A stretch of 64,000 nucleotides of DNA, from positions 41,664,164-41,728,163 of the forward strand of contig CM075941.1 of assembly GCA_038030265.1 (NCBI GenBank), written 5' to 3'. Both the position numbers and the translations under genes were made by a program. Below, one piece after another: positions 45,916-57,019 of the stretch. This stretch comes from Corythucha ciliata. Lineage: Eukaryota > Arthropoda > Insecta > Hemiptera > Tingidae. Numbering within the stretch: the stretch's first letter is position 1; the number at the start of each line of letters is the position of its first letter. Below the pieces are notes generated by a model. That model was given only the letters and a program-made list of their open reading frames with translations, was not told the DNA's origin and ran no database searches.

Positions 45916-46286
45916 AAATATGGAAAAATGAGGATCTTCAGGTTCTACGTTCGTGAGTGTACACGAAGTGCTACTTTCAACAATTTGGAGTCTATCCGAC
46001 CCGGAGAATAGCAGAGGTGCTCAGGAGACAGAAAGCTAATTTACAGCTATGAAAGTGAAACAAAATTGCTATTGTGGTGCTAGAATAATAAAAAAACGCT
46101 AATTCGAGGTGATATTGAGAAAAATCACTATAATTTGCTCGGCTAAAAGTAAGACAAAGTCTAATTCACAGCTCAAATTCAGAAAAAGTGCTAGGCCGCT
46201 GCTTAAAAATAAAAAAATCTCTAATTATTAAATTAATTTAACTGCTGCTATCCGGACGACGATGGAAGGGCATAGTCCAACACGAT

Positions 46287-46449
46287 TCGAGTTTCGAGAA
46301 AAAATGGCTCCCCGGCGGGATTTGAACCCGCAACCTCTGGATTACCAGTCCAGCACGCTTCCAATTGCGCCACGGAGACGCCTTTGGGAGTCGTACTCCG
46401 AGGGATAAGCTAAGCCGAACCCCACCCAGGTCCATTGTTTCTCGAAACT
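46287..46449. repeat. Inverted repeats bracketing the tRNA gene
   Basis: AGTTTCGAGAAAAAATGG on the left and CCATTGTTTCTCGAAACT on the right pair over 18 bases with one mismatch, placing the tRNA in a potential 163-base foldback. Confidence 0.6.
46307..46379 (-). tRNA. tRNA gene with GGT anticodon (Thr by anticodon)
   Basis: A 73-base cloverleaf. Acceptor GTCTCCG / CGGGGAG pairs except for a G-G at the first position. The D arm is GCGC-AATTGGAA-GCGT. The anticodon stem CTGGA/TCCAG has the loop CTGGTAA, so the anticodon is GGT. The T arm is GCGGG-TTCAAAT-CCCGC. Internal promoter boxes (TGGCGCAATTGG and GGTTCAAATCC) are intact and a T6 terminator follows at once. The body otherwise resembles animal tRNA-Asn (GTCTCYGTGGCGCAAT), with one changed anticodon base (GTT to GGT). 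Confidence 0.8.
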
Positions 46450-46854
46450 TTAGGCGTTTCTCCTGATCGGTAAACCACGCCGAATTTTATCTTCAGAGCA
46501 GCAGAGGTAGCGCTTTTTCTCAATTTTAACCTTGAAGCTGTGTCCAGTTCACAAACGGCGAAACAGCGCTTTTATTATATTTTAGCGCAGGTATCGCGTA
46601 CTAGCTCTTTTTCTTAATTTAAGCTACAAAATACATCCAGAAAACACGAATCAGCAATTTTTGTGGTGTGGGGGCATGGGTTAGCCGCCCACTATGACGG
46701 ATGGCGTCGAAGGCTGACGAGTCAGATACACTGTACGCTTTCCTCTCATTTATGTCACTCACTTGACACATCGTTGCTAAACCCATCGCTAATAAGTCGT
46801 AGGACAATTTGTTTCTGCCACTAAATTACCTGACTCTTTTTTTTTCATTTCAGA
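46450..46854. other. Sequence before the BTB coding exon
   Basis: Short family A remnants (46,500-46,660) and a TTAGCCGCCCAC word shared with 52,470, then a polypyrimidine acceptor ending CATTTCAG at 46,854. The 5' leader of the BTB gene must come from an exon further upstream. Confidence 0.5.
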
Positions 46855-46879
46855 CGAACGGTTGTCCTCTATCCTCAAA

Positions 46880-49800
46880 ATGGCGGCCGACCATTTCTGT
46901 TTGAGATGGAACAACTATCAAAACAGCATGGTCTCCGAGTTGGACATCTTACGTACCGAAGAGTATCTCGTGGATGTGACGCTGTGCTGTGAAGGCCACA
47001 AATTTCGCGCCCATAAAGTGATACTTTCGGCCTGTAGCCCTTATTTTAGGAATGTTTTTAAGGTTGGTTGGTTTTTAGCACCCCCTCCCCTAACAATTTA
47101 ATTTCTCACCGTTTAACGTTTTAAAGGAAAATCCGTGCGAGCACCCTGTTGTCATTTTAAAAGACGTCCTACCCGAGGACGTTGAAGCTCTGTTGAGTTT
47201 CGTCTATCAGGGTGTTGTTTATGTCTCGGAGAAAAAGCTCGCCTCCTTTCTTCAGACGGCCGAACTACTTCAAATTAAAGGTCTCGCCGGAGCGGCGTCG
47301 AGTTTCAACGAAGAGCAAGCCAAGCAGGCGGCCGCGGCGCTGAACAACAGCCCGGTGAAAAGACGCAAAGGAGCCCCAGTCAGGATCGTTAAACACGGCG
47401 GTGAAGGAGGCGACGACTCGTTTGGCGGTGCCATGGACGCTGAAGATGACAACAGCGTGAAGAATGATCTGGTTGATGACGGCGATGAATTGAAAAACGT
47501 GAGTTTCAACTCCCCCCACCCACCCCAAACCATCATAATGGCGATCAAGGCTCGTTAATTTAAATCGTTTTCTCCACCCCCCTCCTCCCAAGGACGAAGA
47601 CGGATCACTGGAGGAAGAGTCGGAGTCTGAAAATAGCGGTTACGCCACTGGATCGTGCTATTCGAATCCCGGTGATTTAAAGGATGAAAATGCCGAGCGA
47701 TACTGGGCGAATTCAGTCGGTTGCAGTCAGGTCAAACAGGAAAACGTCGAAGCCATGCTACAGCAAGCGATAGCGAGCCAACAGTTGTCTCAACCCCAGG
47801 GGGGTGGTCAATGGCAGCAGTCGAGCCCGCTGCAGACGATGCCCGATGGATCCAACTTACAAAATAACTCCCCCGGTAAATATCCGACGCTGACGTTTGC
47901 CCGATAGACAAAATTGACGTCCCCCCTCCCCCCCCACATTTTTTTGTCTTCTGTCGAACAGGCCCCTACCAAGGAACACCCCAAAGTCAAGGACTTCCCG
48001 ACTTATCAACCTCTCCAGGTAAGCTTCTTGTTTTCCCATTCGAATTTTTATGTACATAACAGCATGTAGCGTTTAAGCTTCTATTCATTCATTGTCCGGA
48101 CGCACTATTTATTTTTTAATCAGGCACCCCAGACATCACATCCACTCTTCACCCTCCTCCCCTTAATTCCTTAAAACCCCCGAATTCATATTTTTTATTG
48201 TTATTATTTCAACGAAAAGATGGCATGTTCATTTAATCAGAACCGTGTTTAAACCAATGTATTATTCACTCACTGTTTTTTATGCTTAAATTAATTATTT
48301 TGTTAATTTATTGTTGGATGTTATCTCGTTTAGTCCAAACGTTATTATTTTGTTCAATTTTAAAGCATTTTGTGCTCGTTAGACGACGTCATTTGTTTTA
48401 TTTTATTGTTTTTTTTTTTTTTTTCGTTAACACTATTTACATCCGTCCTTAGTGAATGTTCTTCACAGTGACGCATATAGCCCTTAGAATGCATGTATGT
48501 TCGACTGCCCTACCGCTTTGCCGTTGATAGGAATGGTTGGGGGGGGGGAGCTGGGGTTAATTTGAGGGAAAACTGCCGTTACTTCTTCACGCTCAACTCA
48601 CGCCTCTTCGCTCGCTTTTCTCACAGAGCCGATTTATATTTTTAGGGCTCGAAGGGTTTCAAAGAAACGGCAGTTTCGCCTTGAGTACGCGGTCACTCAC
48701 TTTTTGTACATAACATGGAGGGTGGGTTGGGGTGGGGGGAGACATTGAAAGTTGTTTTTTTTACGCAAAAAAGTGTGTGGGGGAATACTTGCAGAAACGA
48801 GGCGGGGCGAATGGCGATGCATGCAACCGCAGCGATGCCAGCTCTGCTGTAAAGTATTCTCCAATTCGGGCAACCTTCGACAGCACATAAGCAACGTTCA
48901 TTTGCCCGGCGAGCGAGTTCCCTGCCACGTTTGCTACAGAATGTTTAAAAATAAAGAGTACCTGCGAAAGCATCACGTTCAAACGCACAACGCTCCGCTG
49001 AGGCGTCACAGGCGATGATGATGACGATGAACGAGACCCCTTCGTTTCCAATTATATTTACCCCCCTCCCCCCATTACACACACCGCCCCCCATATTTAT
49101 TTTTGCGTGCAACATGCAAATTAATTCCCCACTAAAACTGTGATCAACTTCCTTACTTCACCCCCTACCCACACTTAATTATGTTAATGATTTCTTTTAG
49201 CTAGTCAATGACAGTATCCGATTTTTTGTCATGTAAGTGCCAAGACCTTTTTTCCACCGCATTTCCATCAAGAATTAATATTAAAAGGCATAGATTATGC
49301 GAGTGGTACACTAGCACGTTCCAAATGTTTTTGGAGCTCCTGAAGCGTTTGTAGGGTTGCCAACTAGACGTTTTTTCAATGCTCCGTTGTGCATTGACTT
49401 GTCAACAATGCACCACGTATTGAGTTGTAATGCCAAAAATTTGGCGCGTGCAATAAAATATATTATCATTATTATTAATGGCAAGACCGAAGCACGACGG
49501 AGCAAAAAAACGCGTCTAGTTGACAACCTAACCTAAGTAATGCTTCAGGTGCTCCGAAGCACTTGGAGTGTGCTAGCGCACCCTAAGAGTACTAATACGT
49601 CACAATTAGTGTTTTATTATTGTTGAATATTTATATTTATTGTGTATTAATTTAGCTCGCGTGCTTTACAAAACTATGTGAGTTATCGAATTAATGCTGA
49701 AAGTAGATTTATTTTATAGTTCCACCGTTGTTATTTCATTGAACATGCCATTTTTTTGTTTACTTAATCACTCATTTTAACGAAAGTCTTGTCTTGAACT

Positions 49801-52800
49801 CCAGCGTACAACACCCCCCCCCCTCCGAATCCCTACTCATCCAATTTCTATCCATCAATGGTTTAGGACGTTGTAGGCAGATTTTTTTATTTTTTTTCTG
49901 CCTGGGACTCCCTCGAGCCATGGACCGTCAAGATGTTCGTTCAAAATGACTCGAGAACGATGTGAGGAGAGGGGCTTTCGTAATAACCCCGCCTGTAATT
50001 AGGTCCAACGCCCTTCTAAAGTCCTCCGGGCAAAGTTGAAGCGACGTATTTTTTGTAAAAAACAAGCCATTTTTAAATTTAAAAAATCAGTCATTCCCCT
50101 AAATATCAGGGCTATTTAACAAAAATCAGGCATTTTTACAAATTCAATCATTTTTTGGTTCAAAATCTGTCACTTTTTGTACAAAATCGGGTATTTTTCG
50201 CAAAATCAGCCATAGGGAACTTGCATCTCCGGTATTCGCCTGTAGTCTCCGGGCCTGGGGCCTGATCTCCGGTCTCCGGCGGGCCGACATAATATTTCCG
50301 GGTCACAAATCTCTCGCATTAGTTCAGGAAAGAACCAATAAAACCCTTCATGAAAAAACAAGAAATTCGAATCATTTTACGTCCAGCGCTATCGGCTGCT
50401 GCAAGCTTGCATGGGCAAGTTTTAACCGGAAAAGACAAGAATTCACTAAATTTTTGAGTTTTTTGCTTCAGGAGACTCTAAAGTTTCCGAGTTACGCATC
50501 TTTTACCGTTGTGTTATTTCTAATTTGTCAAAATTGAATTGTTTTAATTGATCCAGCTGCTGAAGAGCAAAATGGGATGACACCGCAGTGTTATCCAATC
50601 TGAGGAAGTCGCGATTGTCACCACAGTTGCCAATAAATCCGGTGGTCAAGGTAGTTTTATTGTTAGTTGGGAGTTAATGCAAAAGCTTTCAAGCTTAACG
50701 ATTATGGTTATGTGGCGTCACAATAAGCGTAAAAGAGGATAATTACTTTATGTGCCTTGAACATATAGCTGAACTGACGATTCGCGCCATGAAAATGTTT
50801 GAACTGACGATTTCTACCCTGAAAATGGCAAAATCGTGCTTTGGCGCTCTAAAAACGGCCAAATCCATTCCGCACACCAATGAAAATGGCAAAACTGACC
50901 ATTCGAGTCCTAAAATAAACAAACCCTCCAAAACGCTTTAATAATTGCAACCTTCAAAGTATTTCGCCCTCAAAGTGGTCAAACTGGTCATTCGCACCCT
51001 TTGGAAAGCGTTTCGCACCTTGAAGCTGGCTAAACTGACTAATCTGTGCCCAAAAAATGACCATAGGGTCATATTCAGGCCTCCAAATAAAGGACTAAAC
51101 TGACAGAATCGCGCCTTGTAAAGACTTGAACTGACAATTACGTGACCTTGAAATGGCAAAAATTATCACTCGCGCTCCAAAAATTGCCAAATTGATCATT
51201 TGTGCCATAAAAATAGCTGAACTGACGATTCGTGCCCTAACGATCACCAAACTCACTATTCACGCTCTGAAAATTCTGAACTTCAATCATTGACGAGAAT
51301 TCGGGTATCAAACTATGGATTTTCCAAACCGCTCCCTCGGAAACTGTAAATTTCGACTTACAAAACTGTCAATTTTGCCCTAGAAATGTCAATTTCGACA
51401 TTCAGAACTGTCAATTTCGACCTGAAAACTATCAATTCCCTCTTGTATTACTGTCAATTTCTTCTTGTAAAGTTCCAAAGTGGCCTCCGGAGCCCCAAAA
51501 GATAGAAAAAAATGGTGATTTTGCTGAGAGAAGTCGGCAAAAACTCGGAAATTGCGTACACGAATCTTGTTTTTCAGCAAAAGTGAACTGTTCGTTGCCC
51601 CAAATCCCAAATTAACGATTAAAGCACAATAAACACACTGTTTAGCCCACGAAATGGTTAAATATGGGCCTACAACCAATGGTGGAGAGTGAAGATAATG
51701 AAGAGTTGAACTAAATGACCGCTCCTCAAGTTTTCCGGAATATAATTAGTCTTATTCATTATGTTGGGGGGCGGTGGTGGATAGCCTGTGACAAAAATAT
51801 TAAATAAAAATTTAAGAATCGCTGTACACTCCCAACACATAAGAGAGCCACGGGCGATATGTCAAAGCTAAACGCCGGGAGAGAATTCGCAAGCCATTTC
51901 CGGGGGCCAATTCACTCTATTCCATTTTCTAGCGACCAAATTACAATTTCAGTTTGAAATTCCAGAATTTCGAGTGAAAAATAACTGTAGCTATGGACTT
52001 TTAGGCGAAAAAACAAAATTCCAGGCCAAATACAAAAAGTTGGATAGCGTCCTACTACGCCTTGGTCCAGAAAGCTAAACTCTTAGACTGTTTTTACTTC
52101 AACCGTAAACAAATTTCCCAGTGATTTTTGTGTTTCTTCAATCGCACAGCAATAAAATTATTTGATTCAGTCACAAGAAAAAGCACTTTTTCAACAGAAA
52201 CGCACAAGATCTCTTTAGAAAACTATCAGTTCCATCTCAATTGTCCGTCCAGGCGGCAAATGAGCCTCAATAACTTACTGGTCCTCCCTAATTTGATTTT
52301 CAGGTCCAATAGATGACAATTGGTCGTCGTTCTCAATTTTGGCCGCGAGTTAGCGTTTCTATTAATTTTAGCCGCGAATCGGTGTTTTCCCCATTGTAGC
52401 CGTGCGTTAGCTTTTTTCTTAATTTTAACCTCGAATTGGCGTGTTTCTCGACCCCGGGTGGAACCCGGTCTAGCCGCCCACGAAAGCGTTTAAAGCCTGA
52501 CGCTAGCCGCAAAATTTCAACAGTTGGATGCTAAATATCAGCTGTAATTGGAATTCGGAAAATACCAATTTTCGGTTTCTTCGCAATACGCCGTTCCAAT
52601 CAAAAACTTAAAATTTTGAGCCATTTTTGCCTAACGCACCATCCGCCCAACGGCTTAAGTGCGCGATTTTCAGATCCATCCCCCCCCCCTCATCACCAGC
52701 CAAAAACGCCTCTATATTGGGGGACGTCGGCACCGCTGAAAATGGCACGTTTGTGCCTTGTCGTTGGTTGGGGGGGGAGGGGGCTCCTCACGCGATCAAC

Positions 52801-55095
52801 CAAAGATAGTAGCCTATCGAGGTCCTTGAGCGCAGTCATTTTCCGCAAGTTTACGGACTAGTCAACAGCTGAAATTGAAAAAAGAAAAACAGTAATTCCC
52901 AGTTTCTGTACGTCCTTAGGCGGCTAAAATTGAGAAGACACGCTAATTTGCTGTCCATGGGGCAATTATAAGCGGCTAAAAGTTTTAAAAACGCTGATAT
53001 TATGGGTTGAAATTGCGAAAAAGAGCTCATTCGTCGCTAAAATTGAGAAAATGCGTCAATTCCTCGTTGCTGATACAACTTCAAGTTGAGAAAAACGCTC
53101 TTGTGTTCGGGCAAACCCGCGACTAAAAGTGAGGAAAAGCGCTGATTCACGGCTATAATTGAGAAAAAACGATCATTCAGAAGTTAGGTTTAGTGAAAGT
53201 GCCAATCCCGGAAACGATTTTTTACAGGAGGGAAATCAGCCAAATTTGTTTTTGTCAAAAATAGCGTCCTATGGGGGTGCCTGTGAAAGGACCCAAATGA
53301 GTTCCATACCTCGCCCGAATATTGTATTTACGGCCCTGAGCACCATATCAGTATACTTGCAATCGCCTCTATCTCCCTCGCCTTGAATTCACCTAAAAAC
53401 ATCTGTGATCGCCCTGGTTAGCCAAACAAACTTTTGTCCCCCCCCCCCACTCACAAATTTCCCAACAAGATATTCGAGCCAGACATAGCACATTGACCCT
53501 TACGTATCCCGGACTCCGCGGTTTCTGAAGAAAAAAAGACCCCGAAACTGGCAATTTCGCGATTATTTAGACCCGAAACTGTAAAATTTATTGATTTGTA
53601 CCAAAAATTTTGTTTATTGGAGGAAAGGCTTATCGGTTAAGTCATTCACGCTGCCCTCCCTCCTAAAATAGTTATTTCGTAGGTGTTTATAAACACAAAT
53701 ACTTGCAGTTTCAAGGCTATTTAGTCCCAGACTCATATTTTACTGATATTCAGCCTCGGGAATTGCAATTTCGTGGCTATTTACCTATTCATCGAGTCTC
53801 GACTACCACATCTTGCCATTTTTGCGGCTATTTAGCCTCCGAAACTGGCGAATTCATGACTATTTATCCCCGAATATTTGCAGTTTCGTGCAGTTTCGCC
53901 CTGACTAGTAATATAGAAACTTGTTTATTGGCCAGATTCGCATTTTCAGACAATAGCGCTCGTATTTATAAACGTTCCTTGTCATTAAGAAACCCTTGAA
54001 ATTCATTAGAACAGATATTTTTATTGTGATCAAAACTGTTCTTAACGGTTCGTTGTTGGAAGGAAGCTTCAAGTAACGTTCATAAATTCGGGCCGGGCCT
54101 GTATAAACACTTTTAAGCTGAACAATTTGATTCTATCAAACGGATTGTTCACCTCCGTGAGGTTCACGGTCATAAAGCCTTCTTTATTCAAAGTCCTTTA
54201 AATCGAGTCACATAATTTGGCTTTTTCTGGACTTGAAACTCATATTTTATAGCCAAAGCTGTGGTGAGGAAGGCGAGGGCGACATTTTTAGGCCTTCAAG
54301 CGACTGTGCCAGTTCGGTTCCTTGGCAAAAATTGAAATGTATCTTTCATTTTTTACGATACATCGCCATTTTCGGGCGAAATTTCAAGATTTTGATTTTT
54401 TTTAGGAGAAAAATGTTCAATTTTATTGCTAATTATCTAGCTTAAAGGGGTTACTTGACGGTTTCCGAGTATTGACTGTCGTTGTCTGTTGTCAAGTATA
54501 CCGAAAGTGCTTCCGCGTGCACCCTTGGCCGCCGCCCTTCTATAGGTGTGTTCCCCTCTGAGTGAAGTCACTGCTCAGAACACCCCCCCCCCTTGTTTTT
54601 GAGCAGTTTGAGCTCCTTGAACTTTTAGTATTGTATCCGTGGTTTGTTTTAGCTGTACGAAACGGTCGCCGGCCCTGCCCACTATGCACCAAAGTCATAT
54701 CGAACAAATCGAATCTTTTGAAACACATGCGCATACGACATAGCGACGTCTACAACCCGATCTGTTGCGTTCTCTGCAATAAACTGTTCAAAAATAAATA
54801 CAGCCTGCGGGCTCACGTCAACATTTATCACAAAGAGTTTATAACGACGTCGTCGGGGACAACGGCGACGGCACCGCCGCAACAGCCACCGCCCATTTCT
54901 TCAACGACGACGTCGACGACAAACAACTCGTCAGCGCAACAACAGCAACTGTCATCGTCGACGATGGATCACACGATGACGTCGATCAATGTTGTCGATC
55001 ATCAGTCGACGCCCGGTGTCCCCTTGCCACCACCACCACTTCTTCAGCATCCTCAGTATATGCAGAGCGTTGAAGCAAAATTCCCATTGACGTAA
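46880..55095 (+). CDS. BTB/POZ zinc-finger transcription factor, Tramtrack/Lola type
   Basis: Common coding exons: 46,880-47,062; 47,127-47,498; 47,593-47,875; 47,962-48,018. They encode [20 protein letters not shown] and the full BTB fold: [50 protein letters not shown] and a [17 protein letters not shown] helix. A basic/acidic linker with a KRRKG-type putative nuclear signal follows, then a Gln/Pro/Ser-rich linker. The exons end in phase 1, and both downstream zinc-finger exons (48,795-49,018 and 54,653-55,095) begin with the compatible two bases. The LRWNN signature marks the arthropod TTK/BAB/Lola group, whose members dimerise through BTB and differ by alternatively spliced zinc-finger pairs. 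Orthology to a named gene is not settled. Confidence 0.92.
48795..49018 (+). CDS. Alternative terminal exon A: C2H2 zinc-finger pair
   Basis: After an ATACTTGCAG acceptor the exon gives [14 protein letters not shown], then finger 1 (CQLCCKVF through LRQHISNVH) and finger 2 (CHVCYRMF through LRKHHVQTH) with the CxxC and HxxxxH / HxxxH spacing of Ttk/Lola fingers. It ends RRHRR and TGA. The stop codon makes it a terminal exon, so it cannot be spliced in series with exon B. Confidence 0.9.
49311..49576. mobile_element. Small inverted-repeat element (266 bp)
   Basis: Arms of about 80 bases start CTAGCACGTTCCAAATG and end CACTTGGAGTGTGCTAG. Both carry AGGGTTGCCAACTAGACG-like sequence and a TGCTCCG word. 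Non-coding centre. Confidence 0.75.
50760..51290. repeat. Family C array (reverse)
   Basis: Units of about 30-35 bases such as GAACTGACGATTCGCGCCAT followed by GAAAATG repeat with many changes. This is the complement of the 1,190-1,760 family. Confidence 0.65.
53560..53900. repeat. Family E array
   Basis: Units with CGAAACTGGCAATTTCGCGA then TTATTTAGCC at about 28-40 base steps. The apparent frame 53,703-53,999 translates this repeat. Confidence 0.6.
53962..54089. mobile_element. Short relative of the 5,339-5,747 foldback element
   Basis: The ends GTATTTATAAACGTTCCTTG and CTTCAAGTAACGTTCATAAATTC, plus the shared internal word TTTTATTGTGATCAAAACTG, identify the family. It has lost the central palindrome. 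Confidence 0.7.
54653..55095 (+). CDS. Alternative terminal exon B: C2H2 zinc-finger pair with Ser/Thr/Gln tail
   Basis: After a TTTGTTTTAG acceptor the exon gives [16 protein letters not shown], finger 1 (CPLC through LLKHMRIRH) and finger 2 (CVLCNKLF through LRAHVNIYH). A low-complexity tail ([14 protein letters not shown], then PPPP runs) leads to TAA. The finger framework is shared with exon A (SNxxNLxxH and FKNKxxLRxH), which suggests exon duplication, while the contact positions differ. Confidence 0.9.
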
Positions 55096-56290
55096 GTAAA
55101 AAAAGTTCCTTTTTATGTTTTAACTTTAAAAAAGTATTCAACGACTGAAACTTTTATACTTAAAAAAAAAAATCTCACGGAGTTACTTTTTCGACTTTGT
55201 AAGGGCATCGTGGTAATCAGGACGCCATTTTCTCACTTATGAGTATCGCTGAAGGGGAATTGGTTAAAATGGTGTGCGGGGGGGGGGAGATCACTGGCCT
55301 TTCAGTTTTATTTGGAGGATTTGCGTCTAACGCCAGGGCCCTTTCAACTATTCTTTAAACAGTCTCTGACAAACAGAAAAGCCTACAGTTGACCCCCCTT
55401 ACCCTTCTCATCATCCTCAAGAGGTTCCCGAAACTCTAGACGGACTAGTCATTTTTTATGTATTGAAAAGAATAATCGGATGTTTGAATCGTGTGAATCC
55501 GTGCCATTTTGACAAATGATAACAGCCATTGTGTGTAACTGTACAATCAAAAATATTCAACAACCAGGAAGCAATTCAATATTTTCCGTTGCTCAAGTGC
55601 CAATTTAACGCTCTGCTCTCCTTACAAACTTGTTAAGAGGCGTACAAAAGTCAATTTTTGAGCTTTTTTTTTTGCACTCTGTAAATATTTATATTTTTGT
55701 ATTACCAAATTTTTCGATAAAAATTCAGAAAAAAAATGTATTGTACCTGTTATTTTGACATTTCACTCTCGCGTTGATAGTTTAACGGTAGATTTCGCGC
55801 TGGTCCCCCTCATGTTTGTGTCGTGCAATTTCAAATGCGTCTCCGTCATTTGTTTGCCAGTCAGCCTGTAAATATTTCAATCCAAAGATTGGTTTAAAGT
55901 ATTCAATCCTTTGCACTTTTAGTCTGTAGATTTACTCGATCCTCCCAACAATGTAATTATTGTATAGAATTGAAACATATCGATGTCTCATAATTGAAAC
56001 GCAAGTTTCACGTATTTTTTCTACTGAAGAAATATATTTTTTAGAATGTATTTTTGCATGAATTGATTATTTAAATTTTTTTAAAAAATGCTAAAATTAT
56101 CTTAAGGTTATTGCTAAGTTACAGAGATTTGCAAAAAATGAATTTATGGGGGGGGGGGGCTTTGAATAAGCGAAAAAAAGAATGAAATACTCGTGTACGT
56201 AATGGCCTAGTTTGTGATTGTTAAGTATTGAGAGCTTTTGTAATTATTTATATTTGGAAAACAATAAAAATATTTTCCTACTTCTTTCTA
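55096..56290 (+). other. Probable 3' untranslated region of the exon B isoform
   Basis: AT-rich, repeat-poor sequence after the TAA. An AATAAA occurs at 56,263-56,268 followed by a T-rich stretch, a plausible polyadenylation signal. No array or transposon end was found inside, in contrast to the surrounding DNA. Confidence 0.45.
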
Positions 56291-57019
56291 TAGAAAAGGC
56301 TTGAACACCTTCTTTTGTCAAATCCGTTGGGTTTAACAAAAAAAAAAAAAACAATTCATCAATACTGTGAGCCATCCTTACAAGTTATCTACTTCCACTG
56401 TGGTAGAGGTGGGGGGGGGGTGGATTAGGGGTGTGAACATTTAGATAAGTCCGTACGCGAGGAAGTGATTAATTGAAAGGAAACAACAAGTGCAGCACCT
56501 GTGCTCCTCCCCACCCCCACTCCGAAAGGTTGAGGACAGATTTCCTTTTTTCAGTTTCCCACGCCGTTACTACGCTCACATACACTCACAAGGAAAAGAT
56601 TACGACTTTATTCCTCATCAAGGCGACGTTAATTAACGAAAAAACATAATTAACGCTGGGCGAATAGTGAGAGCAGCCCTCCTTGGTAAACAACTTGTTG
56701 TTCGCCTATTGATCGAGCGGTTCTCGCGCAGTCTGGCACAGCGTTTTAACGGTCACTTTCTTTTCCTTTTATTTATTTATTTTGTTGCTTTATTTATTTT
56801 TATTTTACAGTTAACACGGTCCAAAAGAACAACGAAAGACAAAATTTTTTTTGTTAGTGAATGAGTGCGCGCGTTTAGTTTTTTTTTCCTTCTTCTTCTT
56901 CTTTTAGTTCGTCGGTGTTTACCCTTCCAAGCTCGAGTCCCATCAGTAGTAGCGTGTTCAGTGTCATTCCCGACGGTTCAGTGTGTTAAACGCGCGAAAA
57001 AAAAAAAAAAAAAATCGCG

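Larger units (their letters stand above)
49019..54652 (+). other. Region between the alternative zinc-finger exons
   Basis: No third zinc-finger exon was found. The stretch holds an inverted-repeat element (49,311-49,576), words shared with the 39.2 kb element end (50,210-50,300), a reverse family C array (50,760-51,290), short family A pieces (52,330-52,450; 52,870-53,180), a family E array and a small foldback element. Confidence 0.6.

Noticed and set aside
46238..46435. 65-codon frame containing NWKRAGLVIQRLRVQIPPG
   Set aside because: This is the well-known false protein obtained by translating a tRNA gene; the tRNA is annotated instead.
54840..55090. Possible separate gene in the Thr/Gln-rich stretch
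   Set aside because: It is continuous in frame with the zinc-finger pair of exon B.
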